The notes under the pieces are model-generated. The model ran no database searches, was not told the DNA's origin, and saw nothing but the letters and a program-made list of their open reading frames with translations. From NCBI RefSeq assembly GCF_014644455.1, contig NZ_BMKS01000002.1, forward strand, positions 473,450-537,449: DNA of 64,000 nt, given 5' to 3'. This document shows positions 37,985 through 46,803 of the stretch, one piece after another. The stretch is from Caldovatus sediminis. GTDB lineage: Bacteria > Pseudomonadota > Alphaproteobacteria > Acetobacterales > Acetobacteraceae. A program made the position numbers and the translations under genes. Each line of letters begins with the position of its first letter. Position 1 is the stretch's first letter.

Positions 37985-38707
37985 TCACGGCGGGTTCGCG
38001 GAGGATGCCGCCGGCGCCGCGGCATCGGCCAGCGCGAGGCGGCTGAGCACGAACCAGGAGCGGAACGCGGCCACCTGCGCGCGCGATCCGACGAGGCGCA
38101 GCCGATCCTCTCTCAGCGCCTGTTCGATGCTGACATGGCCGAGCCAGATCTGCGTCAGCACGCGCAGGCTGGTCTCGACGAGGAGATCGACCTCGAAGCC
38201 CGGATCCCGGTAGCAGAGATCCACGGCCTCGGGCTCGAAGACCAGCCACCAGCGCTGCCGCCGGGGCGGCGCGCCGGCAAGGCGGAACTCCGCCACGAAC
38301 CGCCTGCCGCCGGGCCGGATCCCGTTGATCACGGTGCGGCGGATGTCCCACATCAATAGGTCGGGATCGAGATTCCCGACCGCGGCCAGATCGTGGCGCA
38401 TCCAGCGCTGCGCCCAGAGGCCCATCCCTTCGACGACCGGGGACAGGTCCCGCCCGGCCGGCGTCAGGTGGTACTCCGATCCGCCCCTGGCGCCCGGCCG
38501 GCGCTCCACGATGCCGGCGCATTCCAGCTCCTTCAGACGGCGCGCCAGGAGCGCGGAGGACATGCGCGGCACGCCGCGCTGCAAGTCGTTGAAGCGGACG
38601 CTGCCGAGCAGCAGCTCGCGGATCACCAGCGGCGTCCACCGTTCCGCCAGCACCTCGGCGGCGACGGCAACGGGGCAGAACTGGCCGTATCCTCGCGTCC
38701 CGGTCAT
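37985..38707 (-). CDS. HxlR-family transcriptional regulator with C-terminal SCP2-like domain
   Basis: A 240-residue protein. Residues 8-95 are the HxlR winged helix: QFCPVAVAAEVLAERWTP, then LVIRELLLGSVRFNDLQRGV, MSSALLARRLKELECAGIV and YHLTPAGRDL. The cysteine near the N-terminus (FCPV) is the family's sensing position. Residues ~110-230 resemble a sterol-carrier/SCP2-like domain found in many HxlR proteins. It is divergent from an acyl-CoA-dehydrogenase-like gene; a perfect 8-bp inverted repeat lies 34 bp upstream of its start and is the likely operator for both. Confidence 0.92.
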   Translation of the reverse strand: MTGTRGYGQFCPVAVAAEVLAERWTPLVIRELLLGSVRFNDLQRGVPRMSSALLARRLKELECAGIVERRPGARGGSEYHLTPAGRDLSPVVEGMGLWAQRWMRHDLAAVGNLDPDLLMWDIRRTVINGIRPGGRRFVAEFRLAGAPPRRQRWWLVFEPEAVDLCYRDPGFEVDLLVETSLRVLTQIWLGHVSIEQALREDRLRLVGSRAQVAAFRSWFVLSRLALADAAAPAASSANPP

Positions 38708-38740
38708 GGGACGCGACGCTACCAGCGGCGGGGGGCGGGG

Positions 38741-38761
38741 CAACTTCACATGTTGAAGTTG
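38741..38761. promoter_or_regulatory. Palindromic operator in the HxlR / acyl-CoA dehydrogenase-like divergent promoter
   Basis: CAACTTCA, five bases (CATGT), TGAAGTTG: perfect 8-bp arms, AT-rich within a GC-rich region. An outer GCGGGGC / GCCCCGC pair extends the symmetry with a 2-base offset. The site lies 34 bp from the hxlR start and 58 bp from the other gene's start. ACTTCA/TGAAGT arms of this kind are typical for MarR/HxlR regulators. Confidence 0.75.
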
Positions 38762-38818
38762 TCGCCCCGCCGCGCCGGAGCGACCCTCCCGCGAGGGCTC
38801 GAACCGGGAGCTACAGCC

Positions 38819-39949
38819 ATGACCAGCAGTCTCGATCTGCAGGCGCTCGTGGACGTCCTCGGGCCGCGCTTCGCCGAGGGTGCGGCCGAGCGCGACGCCG
38901 GCGACGTCTTCGTCGCCGGGCACTACGACGTCCTGAAACAGCACAAGGTGTTCTCCGCGCTGGTGCCCACGGAGCTCGGCGGCGGGGGCGCACGCCACGG
39001 CGACATGTGCGCCTTCCTCCGCCGGCTAGCGCATTTCTGCCCTTCGACGGCCCTGGCGCTGTCGATGCACCAGCACCTCGTTGCCGCGGCGGTGTACAAC
39101 GATCGCAACGACCGGCCCGGCCGGGCGCTGCTCGGGCGGGTCGTCGCGGACGAGGTCGTGCTGGTCTCGACCGGCGCCAACGACTGGATGGAGTCGAACG
39201 GCACGGTGGAGCGCGCCGAGGGCGGCTTCCGGGTCAGCGCCAGGAAGCCGTTCTGCAGCGGCGCGCCCGCGGGCGGCATCCTGGTCACCTCCGCGCCGTT
39301 CGAGGACCCGGCGGAGGGCTGGCAGGTCCTGCACTTCCCGGTGCCCTTCTCCGCGCCGGGAATCTCGCTCGCCGACGACTGGCACACCCTCGGCATGCGC
39401 GCGACCGGCTCGCAGACCGTCATCCTCGACGGGGTCTTCGTGCCGGATGCGGCCATCGTCCTGCGGCGGCCGCGCGGCCGGTTCCACCCCGCCTGGAACG
39501 TGATCCTGACGGTGGCGATGCCGCTGATCATGTCGGTCTACGTCGGCGTCGCCGAGGCCGCGGCGAGGATCGCCGGGGAACAGGCGAAGCGGCGACAGGG
39601 CGATCCGACCGTGCCCTACCTGCTGGGCGAACTCGGCAACCACCTCACGATGGCGCAGCTCGCCTGGGACGACATGGTCCGCCTGGCGCGCGACCTCGAC
39701 TTCGCGATGAGCCTGGATCTGACCAGCGCGATCCTGACGCGCAAGACGATCGCCGCGGAGCACATCCTGGCGACCGCCGAGAAGGCGCTGGAGGTGGCCG
39801 GCGGCGCCGGCTTCTACCGCGGGATCGGCCTCGAGCGGCTGCTGCGGGACGCGCAGGGCGCGCGGTTCCATCCGCTGTCGGCCAAGCACCAGCACCGCTT
39901 CACCGGTCGCGTCGCGCTCGGGCTCGATCCGATCGCGGACACCGCCTGA
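38819..39949 (+). CDS. Acyl-CoA dehydrogenase-fold flavoprotein (possibly a flavin monooxygenase)
   Basis: A 376-residue protein with the ACAD fold: AGHYDVLKQHKVFSALVPTE, CPSTALALSMHQHLVAA, WHTLGMRATGSQTVILDGVFVPD, and a four-helix C-terminus with VAGGAGFYRGIGLERLLRDAQGARFHPL. The catalytic glutamate position of true dehydrogenases (before GxG near the C-terminus) is not evident, and RDAQGARFHPL resembles the DszC/HpaH-like monooxygenase branch. Either dehydrogenation or flavin-dependent oxygenation is possible. It is divergent from, and presumably controlled by, the HxlR regulator. GGGAGCTAC precedes ATG 38819. Confidence 0.85.
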   Translation: MTSSLDLQALVDVLGPRFAEGAAERDAGDVFVAGHYDVLKQHKVFSALVPTELGGGGARHGDMCAFLRRLAHFCPSTALALSMHQHLVAAAVYNDRNDRPGRALLGRVVADEVVLVSTGANDWMESNGTVERAEGGFRVSARKPFCSGAPAGGILVTSAPFEDPAEGWQVLHFPVPFSAPGISLADDWHTLGMRATGSQTVILDGVFVPDAAIVLRRPRGRFHPAWNVILTVAMPLIMSVYVGVAEAAARIAGEQAKRRQGDPTVPYLLGELGNHLTMAQLAWDDMVRLARDLDFAMSLDLTSAILTRKTIAAEHILATAEKALEVAGGAGFYRGIGLERLLRDAQGARFHPLSAKHQHRFTGRVALGLDPIADTA

Positions 39950-39983
39950 CGCTGGGCGGTGGCGGGGCGCGGCGGCGCCGCTC

Positions 39984-40643
39984 TCAGCCCTGGGCGAGCA
40001 GCGCCGCGACGAACTCCGCGAGGCCCGGCTGGCGCACGCGCGCGCTGCGCGCCGCGTGCAGGATGGCGCGCACCTCGGCGACGGTGCGGTCGAAGTCGGT
40101 GTTCACCAGCACGTGGTCGAAGTCCGACCAGTGGGTGAGCTCCTCACGCGCCGCCCGCATGCGGCGCGCGATCTCCGCCTCGCCGTCGGTGCCGCGGCTG
40201 CGCAGGCGGCGCTCGAGCTCGGCGAGGCTCGGCGGCAGCAGGAACACGCCGACGACGTCGCCGGGCAGCCGCTCGCGGAGCTGCAGGTGCCCCTGCCAGT
40301 CGATGTCGAACAGCATGTCGCGCCCCTCGGCGAGGGCGGCCTCGACCGGCGCACGGGGGGTGCCGTAGCGGCGGCCGTGCACGGTGGCGTGCTCCAGCAG
40401 TTCGCCGGCCCGGGCCATCGCCTCGAACTGTCCGGGCGTGCGGAAGAAGTAGTGCACGCCCTCCTCCTCGCCGGGCCGCGCCGGGCGCGTGGTGGCGCTG
40501 ATCGAGAGCGAGAGCGCGGGCGCCTCGGCCTCCAGCAGCGCGCGGGCGATCGAGGACTTGCCCCCGCCGGAGGGGGCGGCGAGGACGAGGCAGAGGCCGC
40601 GGCGGCGCATCGGCGGCGGGGGGGTGGCGCCGGCGGCGTTCAT
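39984..40643 (-). CDS. gmk: Guanylate kinase
   Basis: A 219-residue protein. The P-loop is APSGGGKSS (23-31), and GMP-binding motifs SISATTRPARPGEEEGVHYFF and EHATVHGRRYGTP follow; DIDWQGHLQLRER is the Walker B region. It phosphorylates GMP to GDP. The start could be at Met12 (MRRRGLCLV). It overlaps yicC by 4 bp. Both are on the minus strand, opposite to the fab genes they usually follow. Confidence 0.97.
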   Translation of the reverse strand: MNAAGATPPPPMRRRGLCLVLAAPSGGGKSSIARALLEAEAPALSLSISATTRPARPGEEEGVHYFFRTPGQFEAMARAGELLEHATVHGRRYGTPRAPVEAALAEGRDMLFDIDWQGHLQLRERLPGDVVGVFLLPPSLAELERRLRSRGTDGEAEIARRMRAAREELTHWSDFDHVLVNTDFDRTVAEVRAILHAARSARVRQPGLAEFVAALLAQG

Positions 40644-41569
40644 TCGACGTTCGCCACCTGCTCGCGCAGCCGCTCGATCGCCGCCTTGAGGTCGAGGCCC
40701 GTGCGGGTCAGCGCCGTGGTCGCCGACTTGGCGCAGAGCGTGTTGGCCTCACGCGCGAACTCCTGGACCAGGAAGTCGAGCTTCCGCCCCACCGCCTCGC
40801 CGGCGCGGAGCAGCGCGCGCGCCTGGTCGATGTGCGCGCCCAGCCGGTCCAGCTCCTCGCGCACGTCGGAGCGGGTGGCGAGCAGGGCGACCTCGGCGGC
40901 GAGGCGGTCCTCCGGCACGCGGCGGGCGAGGGCGGCGCCGTCGGCCCCCTCGAGCAGGGCGGCGAGCTGGGCGCGCAGCCGCGCCTGCTGCGCCTCGGGT
41001 TGGCTCGCGGCGATGGCGGCGGCGGCCTCGCGCAGCGCCGCGATCTCGTCGAGCAGGGCGCCGAGGATCGTGGCGAGCTTCGCGCCCTCCGTCCGGCGCG
41101 AGGCGACCAGGCCGTCGAGGGTACGGGCGAAGCCGTCGAGCAGGGCGGCGTGCCTCGCCTCCCGTGCCGCCTCGTCCTCCTCGGCCGCGGTCTCGGCGCG
41201 CAGCACGCCGGGCAGGGCGAGGAGCGACTCGGCGCGCGGCGGCGGCGCGCCCGGGATGCGCCGGGCGAGGTCGAGGGCGAGGGCGAGGGCCTGCTCCAGC
41301 GCCGCGGGGTCGGGGAGGAGGCGGGCAGCGGCGCGCTCCTCCCGCCGCAGCGTCAGGGTGGCCGAGACATTGCCGCGGCGGAGGCGGCCGGCGGCCAGCT
41401 CGCGCAGGGCGGGCTCCAGCGGGTCGAGGCCGTTCGGCAGGCGGAGGCGGAGGTCGAGCCCCCGCCCGTTGACGCTGCGCGCCTCCCACAGGAAGGAGGT
41501 GCCGTCCGGCAGCGTGCCTTCGGCGCGCGCGAAGCCGGTCATCGAGGCGAGGGGGAGGGCTGCGGACAT
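40640..41569 (-). CDS. yicC: YicC-family endoribonuclease
   Basis: A 309-residue protein. The N-terminal SMTGFARAEG and EARSVNGRGLDLRLRLP are the YicC signature; the C-terminal DUF1732-type half ends RKLDFLVQEFAREANTLCAKS and IERLREQVANVE. YicC proteins cleave RNA, and in E. coli affect RyhB. The gene ends in a 4-bp overlap with gmk, as in most alphaproteobacteria. The ORF is open further upstream on this strand, but the MTGFARAEG start is universal for the family. Confidence 0.95.
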   Translation of the reverse strand: MSAALPLASMTGFARAEGTLPDGTSFLWEARSVNGRGLDLRLRLPNGLDPLEPALRELAAGRLRRGNVSATLTLRREERAAARLLPDPAALEQALALALDLARRIPGAPPPRAESLLALPGVLRAETAAEEDEAAREARHAALLDGFARTLDGLVASRRTEGAKLATILGALLDEIAALREAAAAIAASQPEAQQARLRAQLAALLEGADGAALARRVPEDRLAAEVALLATRSDVREELDRLGAHIDQARALLRAGEAVGRKLDFLVQEFAREANTLCAKSATTALTRTGLDLKAAIERLREQVANVE

Positions 41570-41599
41570 GGCGCGCCTTCTCCCGCGGCGAGGCGGGGG

Positions 41600-42430
41600 A
41601 TGCAAGCGATGGCGGGCCGTGGCGGGAAGGGCGAGGCGTGGCCGTGGCGGCGCGTCGCGATCACCGGGGCATCCTCGGGGATCGGGCGGGCGCTGGCGGA
41701 GGCGTGCGCGGCGCCGGGGGTGGTGCTGCACCTGGCCGGGCGCGACGCCGCGCGGCTCGCCGCGACCGCGGCCGCCTGCCGGGCGCGCGGGGCGGAGGTG
41801 GCGGAGACGGCGCCGCTCGACGTGCGCGACGCCGCGGCCTGCGCGCGCTGGGTCGCCGCGGCGGGGCGGATCGACCTGCTGTTCGCCAACGCCGGGATCT
41901 CCGGCGGGACCGGCGGCGTCACCGAGCCGGCGGCGCAGGCCCGCGCGATCTTCGAGACCAACGTGACCGGCGTGCTCAACACGGCGCTGCCGGCGCTGGA
42001 GGCGATGGCGGCGCAGCCCCCGGGGCCGGACGGGGTGAGGGGGCGGATCGCGGTGGTGGCCTCGCTCGCCGCCTTCGTCGCCTCGGCCAGCGCGCCGGCC
42101 TACTGCGCCTCCAAGGCGGCGGTGCAGGCCTGGGCGGAGGCGATGGACGGGGTGGAGCGGGCGCGCCGCGGCGTCCGCTTCCACGCCGTCTGCCCGGGCT
42201 ATGTCCGGACCCCGATGACGGCGCACAACCCCTTCCCGATGCCCTTCCTCATGGACGCCGAGGAGGCGGCGCGGCGGACGCTCCGCGGCATCGCGCGGGG
42301 GCGCACCCGCATCGCCTATCCGTTGCCGACCTATCTCGGGGCGCGGCTGGTCGGGGCGCTGCCGCCGCGGCTGCGGGATGCGGTGTTCCGCCGGCTGCCG
42401 GCCAAGGCGGCGAGCCCGGCGCGGGGGTGA
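41600..42430 (+). CDS. Short-chain dehydrogenase/reductase
   Basis: A 276-residue SDR from ATG 41600 (ATG 41609 is an alternative). It shows ITGASSGIGRALAEA, LLFANAGISGGTGG, and YCASK with flanking APA; NPFPMPFLMDAEEAA and the long helical C-terminus with PLPTYLGARLVGALP place it near membrane-associated SDRs of the DltE/YqjQ type. It is divergent from yicC across only 30 bp. Substrate unknown. Confidence 0.88.
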   Translation: MQAMAGRGGKGEAWPWRRVAITGASSGIGRALAEACAAPGVVLHLAGRDAARLAATAAACRARGAEVAETAPLDVRDAAACARWVAAAGRIDLLFANAGISGGTGGVTEPAAQARAIFETNVTGVLNTALPALEAMAAQPPGPDGVRGRIAVVASLAAFVASASAPAYCASKAAVQAWAEAMDGVERARRGVRFHAVCPGYVRTPMTAHNPFPMPFLMDAEEAARRTLRGIARGRTRIAYPLPTYLGARLVGALPPRLRDAVFRRLPAKAASPARG

Positions 42431-43210
42431 TCAGTCCGGCGCCGTGGCACCGCCCCGCGGGGCGGGGCTGGCGGGCGCCTCCTGGCCGGCGGCGATCGCC
42501 TGGCGCCGCTGCGCCGCGCGGCGGGCGAGCAGGTTCAGCGCCTCCACGCCGGCGGCGAAGGCCATGGCGGTGTAGACGAAGCCCTTCGGGACGTGCACCT
42601 CGAAGGCCTCGGCGACGAGGACCATGCCGATCATCACGAGGAAGGCGAGGGCGAGCATCACCACGGTCGGGTTGCGCTCGAGGAAGTCGGCGAGCCGGTC
42701 CATGGACATCAGCATCACCAGCACCGCCACCGCGATCGCCGTGGCGATGATCCAGATCTCCCGCGTCAGCGCCACCGCGGCGAGGATCGAATCGACCGAG
42801 AACACCATGTCGAGCAGCAGGATCTGGAGCACCGTCGGCCAGTAGCGCGCGAGGCGGGCGTCGAGCGCGTGCGCCGCCTGCCGCGCGAAGGGGTCCACCC
42901 GGTGGTGGATCTCGATCGTCGCCTTGCCGATCAGGAACAGCCCGCCGGCGAGCAGGATCAGGTCCTTGCCCGAGGCGTCCCACGGCCCGAGCCGGAACAC
43001 GGTCCATTCCAGCGACAGCAGCCAGGAGGCCCCGGCGAGCATCGCGAAGCGCAGCAGGATCGCGAGCCCGAGGCCGATCCGCCGCGCCGAGAAGCGCCGG
43101 CGCTCCGGCAGGCGGTTGGTGAGGATCGCGATGAAGACGAGGTTGTCGATGCCGAGCACCACCTCCAGGCCGATCAGGGTGAGGAGGGCGACGATTGTCT
43201 CGGCTTCCAT
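42431..43210 (-). CDS. TerC-family integral membrane protein
   Basis: A 259-residue protein with seven hydrophobic segments. GLEVVLGIDNLVFIAILT in helix 1 and LLLDMVFSVDSILAAVALT in the middle carry the conserved intramembrane aspartates of TerC. Members export Mn2+ or associate with tellurite resistance and help metal loading of exported proteins. Its stop is adjacent to the stop of the convergent SDR (42430/42431). It lies between yicC and lptD, where it is not normally found. Confidence 0.93.
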   Translation of the reverse strand: MEAETIVALLTLIGLEVVLGIDNLVFIAILTNRLPERRRFSARRIGLGLAILLRFAMLAGASWLLSLEWTVFRLGPWDASGKDLILLAGGLFLIGKATIEIHHRVDPFARQAAHALDARLARYWPTVLQILLLDMVFSVDSILAAVALTREIWIIATAIAVAVLVMLMSMDRLADFLERNPTVVMLALAFLVMIGMVLVAEAFEVHVPKGFVYTAMAFAAGVEALNLLARRAAQRRQAIAAGQEAPASPAPRGGATAPD

Positions 43211-43280
43211 CTGCGGGGGCTCTCCCAGGAGCGGTGCGGGACGATGAGGACGCCTCGCGCACGATCAAGGGGCCGGCCGG

Positions 43281-45602
43281 TCAGATCGCGCGGAAGCCGA
43301 AATCCGCCACCGTCTTCAGCCCGATGCGCAGCAGCAGCAGCGTGTTGGAGGGATAGAGGCGCTGGGTCGCCGGGTCCTCGGCGTAGTTGCGCACGAACCG
43401 GCCCTCGACCAGGAGGCACTCGTCCTCGTAGGCGACGGAGGCGGCGTAGAGCACCGGGCGGTTGATGTCGATGTCGTAGCGGCCGAACACGCCGACGCGC
43501 CAGTACTCGCCGATGCGGGCGTTCACGCCGAGGGCGATCTCCTCGCGCGTGCGCTGCGGCTGCAGGCCGGGCGAGGGGACGGTGTAGAGGTAGCCGGCCG
43601 AGAAGGAGGTCGGGCCGATGTTCAGCACGCCGGTGATGTCGGTCATGTTGCGCTGGCCGGTGTCCTTGTCGAGCCGCGCGCGGCCGATCAGCTCGAACCA
43701 CGGCACCGGCGAGAGGCGCACCCTGCCGACCCAGTCGGAGGAGCGGTCCTCGAGCCCGCTGCCGGGATCGAAATTGGCGTCCTGCACCAGGCGGAAGGAT
43801 CGCCCGACCAAGCCCTCCACTAGGCCGCCGTTCGGGAAGTACCAGGCGCCGCGCAGCGCGGCGTCCACCCGCGTGCCGCCCTCCTGCCGGTCGCGGCCGG
43901 TGAAGCGGTTGAGGTCGAACAGGTTGGCGTCGGAGAACTCGAAGTCGAGGCTGTCCTCGTTCGGCAGCAGCCGGTAGGAGCCGCCGACATTGGGGCCGGT
44001 CACGAGCTGCACGCGCGGCTCGACGAGCTGGCTGCCCCATTCGCCGGCGGGCCGCACCAGCGGCAGGCGCCAGTCGAGCGCGAGGCGCAGGTTCGCCCGC
44101 GCCTCGCTGCCGCCGCCGCCGCCGATGGCGAAGTTCGGCGCACGGTCGAGGTCGTCCCACCACCAGGCGAGGGTGTCGAGCTGGCTGCGGAAGGTCCAGA
44201 CGGAGCCGAGGGAGTCGATGTAGGGCAGCTCGTAGCGGGCGCGCGCGGCGAGGCGGCGGGTGCTGGTGCCGCTCTCGCGGCGGATGGCGAAGTTCCAGGT
44301 GTCGAGGGTGAGGTAGCCGCCGAGCGGGTCGCGGCCCGACCACCAGTCGGCGTAGAGGTTCGGCAGGACATAGGGGATCACGCCGCTGTCGTCGGTCGGC
44401 CGCAGGCTCTGGTAGCCGCGCAGGTCGAAGCGGGCGTACCCTCCGGCGCCCCAGAATCCCTCGGTGTAGGCCGAGGAGGGCAGGTAGCGCCGCACCCCGT
44501 AGCGGAAGGCGCGCAGGTAGTTCTCGCCCGAGGCGCGGTTGAAGTCGAAGCCGGCGCGCCAGTTCTCGTCGAGCGCGAACAGGCCGCGCGAGAAGAGGTG
44601 CCAGCCGAAGCCGCTCTCGTCGAGCGCGGTGCCCTCGCGCAGGTAACCAATCGAGCCGCGCGCCTCGATCTCGCCGAAGTTGAAGCGGCGGCGGTACTCG
44701 GCGCCGAGGTTGGGGACCTGCCGGGTCGAGAGGATCGGCGTCAGCGTCAGGTCCTGGCTCTCGTCGATCGCCCAGTAGTAGGGCAGCTCGGCGAAGGCGC
44801 CGAGGAAGCGCGTCAGCCCGACATAGGGCGTGAGGAAGCCGGACTGGCGCGGCGCTGTGCCGTCGGGATGCGCGAAATAGGGCGTGTAGAGCACCGGCAC
44901 GCCGGCGAGCATCAGGCTCGCGTCGCGGTAGCGCACCTGGCGCGCCTGCTGGTCGAGCGTGGCGACGCGGGCGCGGAGCTGCCAGATCGGCGGGGCGAGC
45001 GGATCGGTCGCGCAGGGCTCGCAGGCCGAGTAGACGACGCGGGCGAGGTCGAAGAGGGTGCCGCTGGTGCGCCGCGCCCCAGTGGCCGCGACCCGGGCAT
45101 TGCCGGCGAGCAGGCCGCGCAGCCCCTCGAGCACGCCGTCGCGGAACTCGTTCGAGAGCTCGACGCGGTCGGCGAAGAGCACCTGGCCGTCCGGCTCGAG
45201 CAGCTGCACGTTGCCGCTCGCGGTCGCGACGCCGGTGTTACGGTCGTAGGTGAACTCGTCGGCGCGGAGGATGCGCTCGCCCTGCCAGGCCTCGACCCGG
45301 CCGCGGGCGGTGACGACGCCGCGCTCGTGGTCGTACTCGACCTCGTCGGCGGTGAAGGTGACGGGAGCGCTACGGTCTATCCCGCGCCCGGCGCGGCCGA
45401 GCGCGTCGAGGCCGTCGGCGGGCGGCGCGGCCGGGGCGGCGGGCGCGGCCGAGGGGAGCACGGGGGCGGGCAGCGCCTCGGCCGCGAAGCCCTGCGGGCC
45501 GAGCGACTGCGCCGCGGCGGACCCCAGCGGCCGCGGGCCGGGGGGGGCTGCCAGCACCAGCAGCGCGGCGGCGGCCGTCGCGGCCACGTGTGCTCCTCTC
45601 AT
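43281..45602 (-). CDS. lptD: LPS-assembly protein LptD
   Basis: A 773-residue outer-membrane protein. It has a signal peptide (residues 1-32, ending AAQS), a periplasmic OstA/LptA-like jellyroll (TADEVEYDHERGVVTARGRV, DEFTYDRNTGVATASGNVQL), and a large C-terminal beta-barrel ending with Phe-Arg-Ala-Ile. Cys pairs in ACEPCAT and a Cys in YEDECLLVEG are candidates for the disulfides that activate LptD. It inserts LPS into the outer leaflet with LptE, receiving it across the bridge built by LptF/LptG, whose genes lie directly upstream. SurA, its chaperone, normally comes next but lies 8 kb away. Confidence 0.96.
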   Translation of the reverse strand: MRGAHVAATAAAALLVLAAPPGPRPLGSAAAQSLGPQGFAAEALPAPVLPSAAPAAPAAPPADGLDALGRAGRGIDRSAPVTFTADEVEYDHERGVVTARGRVEAWQGERILRADEFTYDRNTGVATASGNVQLLEPDGQVLFADRVELSNEFRDGVLEGLRGLLAGNARVAATGARRTSGTLFDLARVVYSACEPCATDPLAPPIWQLRARVATLDQQARQVRYRDASLMLAGVPVLYTPYFAHPDGTAPRQSGFLTPYVGLTRFLGAFAELPYYWAIDESQDLTLTPILSTRQVPNLGAEYRRRFNFGEIEARGSIGYLREGTALDESGFGWHLFSRGLFALDENWRAGFDFNRASGENYLRAFRYGVRRYLPSSAYTEGFWGAGGYARFDLRGYQSLRPTDDSGVIPYVLPNLYADWWSGRDPLGGYLTLDTWNFAIRRESGTSTRRLAARARYELPYIDSLGSVWTFRSQLDTLAWWWDDLDRAPNFAIGGGGGSEARANLRLALDWRLPLVRPAGEWGSQLVEPRVQLVTGPNVGGSYRLLPNEDSLDFEFSDANLFDLNRFTGRDRQEGGTRVDAALRGAWYFPNGGLVEGLVGRSFRLVQDANFDPGSGLEDRSSDWVGRVRLSPVPWFELIGRARLDKDTGQRNMTDITGVLNIGPTSFSAGYLYTVPSPGLQPQRTREEIALGVNARIGEYWRVGVFGRYDIDINRPVLYAASVAYEDECLLVEGRFVRNYAEDPATQRLYPSNTLLLLRIGLKTVADFGFRAI

Positions 45603-45651
45603 GCGTTCTCCTGGCCCCCGATGGTCGCGGCCGCCGCGGCCGTCCCCCCTT

Positions 45652-46803
45652 CTAGCCGTCTTCGAGGTGCAACAGCAGCCCGAGCGCGAGCAGCAGGCCG
45701 GCGGCGGCCGGCGCCCAGGCGGCGAACACCACGGGGAGCGTGCCGGCCTCGCCGAGCTCCCCGGTGATGCGGTCGAGCACGAAGAGGGCGAAGCCCGCGG
45801 CGACGCCCCCGGCGACCATGCGGGCCACGCCGCCGCGCCGCGCCGGGCGCATCGAGAAGCCGGCCGCGACCAGGGCCATCACCGCGCAGAGCAGCGGCAG
45901 GGCGAGCAGGCCGTGGAAATGCAGCCGGTGGCGCACGGCGGAGAAGCCGGCCCCCTCGAGCACCGCGATGAAGGCGGGCAGGCTCCAGAAGCTCAGCGTG
46001 TCGGGGGAGGCGAAGCTGTCCTCGATCCGCGACGGCGTCAGCTCGGTGGGCAGATCGAGCGGCCGGGGCGGGGCGGGGGCGCGGTCGGCGCCGAACGCCA
46101 CCGCCTCGTCCAGCACCCAGCGCCCGGGTTCCAGCCGCGCCGACGGCGCCTCGATCCGCGCGAGCGGCCGGTCGTCGGCGGAGAGGCGCCAGACCGAAAC
46201 CTCGGCGAGTCGGAAGGCGGGCTCGGAGCCGGCCTCGGCCCGCGCCGCCGGAGCCTGCCCGGATGCGGCGAGGAGGGGCCGGCCGGAGAGGATCGCGACG
46301 CCGCGCGGATCCAGCTCGCGGTCCGCCTGCCGCAGCCAGAGCCGCCCGCCGGTCAGCAGGGTGAGCCCGCCGGCGCTGCGCAGATAGGCGTGGTCGAGCC
46401 GCTCGGCGCGGGCGAACAGCACCGAGGAGAGCGGCGAGAGCCCGACCGTTCCGATCGCGCCGAGGAGCAGCGCGACCGCGACCGGCCCGGCGAGGAAGCC
46501 CCAGGCCGAGACGCCGGCGGCGCGCGCCACGATCAGCTCCGAGCTGCGCGTCAGGCGCCAGAACGCGGCGATGCCCCCGAGCAGCACCGCGAAGGGCAGG
46601 ATCTGGAGCATCACGAAGGGCAGCCGGAGCCCCGCGATCTCGGCCACCATGGCGAAGCTGACCTCCGGGCGCGCGGCGGCGCGGCGCTGCAGCTCGATCA
46701 GGTCGAACAGCGCCACGAGCAGGGTCAGCGCCGCGAGCAGGGCGAGGACCATCGCCGCGAATCGCCGCGCCACGTAGGCCGAGAGGGTGAGGGGAAAGGT
46801 CAT
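45652..46803 (-). CDS. lptG: LPS export ABC transporter permease LptG
   Basis: A 383-residue protein with the YjgP/YjgQ layout: three N-terminal helices (YVARRFAAMVLALLAALTLL; QILPFAVLLGGIAAFWRL; the coupling segment TRSSELIVARAAGVSAWGFL), a periplasmic beta-jellyroll, and three C-terminal helices. With LptF and LptB2 it extracts LPS from the inner membrane. ATG 46803 overlaps the lptF stop by 4 bp. lptD follows 49 bp later. Confidence 0.95.
   Translation of the reverse strand: MTFPLTLSAYVARRFAAMVLALLAALTLLVALFDLIELQRRAAARPEVSFAMVAEIAGLRLPFVMLQILPFAVLLGGIAAFWRLTRSSELIVARAAGVSAWGFLAGPVAVALLLGAIGTVGLSPLSSVLFARAERLDHAYLRSAGGLTLLTGGRLWLRQADRELDPRGVAILSGRPLLAASGQAPAARAEAGSEPAFRLAEVSVWRLSADDRPLARIEAPSARLEPGRWVLDEAVAFGADRAPAPPRPLDLPTELTPSRIEDSFASPDTLSFWSLPAFIAVLEGAGFSAVRHRLHFHGLLALPLLCAVMALVAAGFSMRPARRGGVARMVAGGVAAGFALFVLDRITGELGEAGTLPVVFAAWAPAAAGLLLALGLLLHLEDG

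Noticed and set aside
37741..37990. Possible tRNA or small RNA in the gap upstream of the 113-residue gene
   Set aside because: No cloverleaf, no TTCGAATC-type T-loop and no terminal CCA could be arranged.
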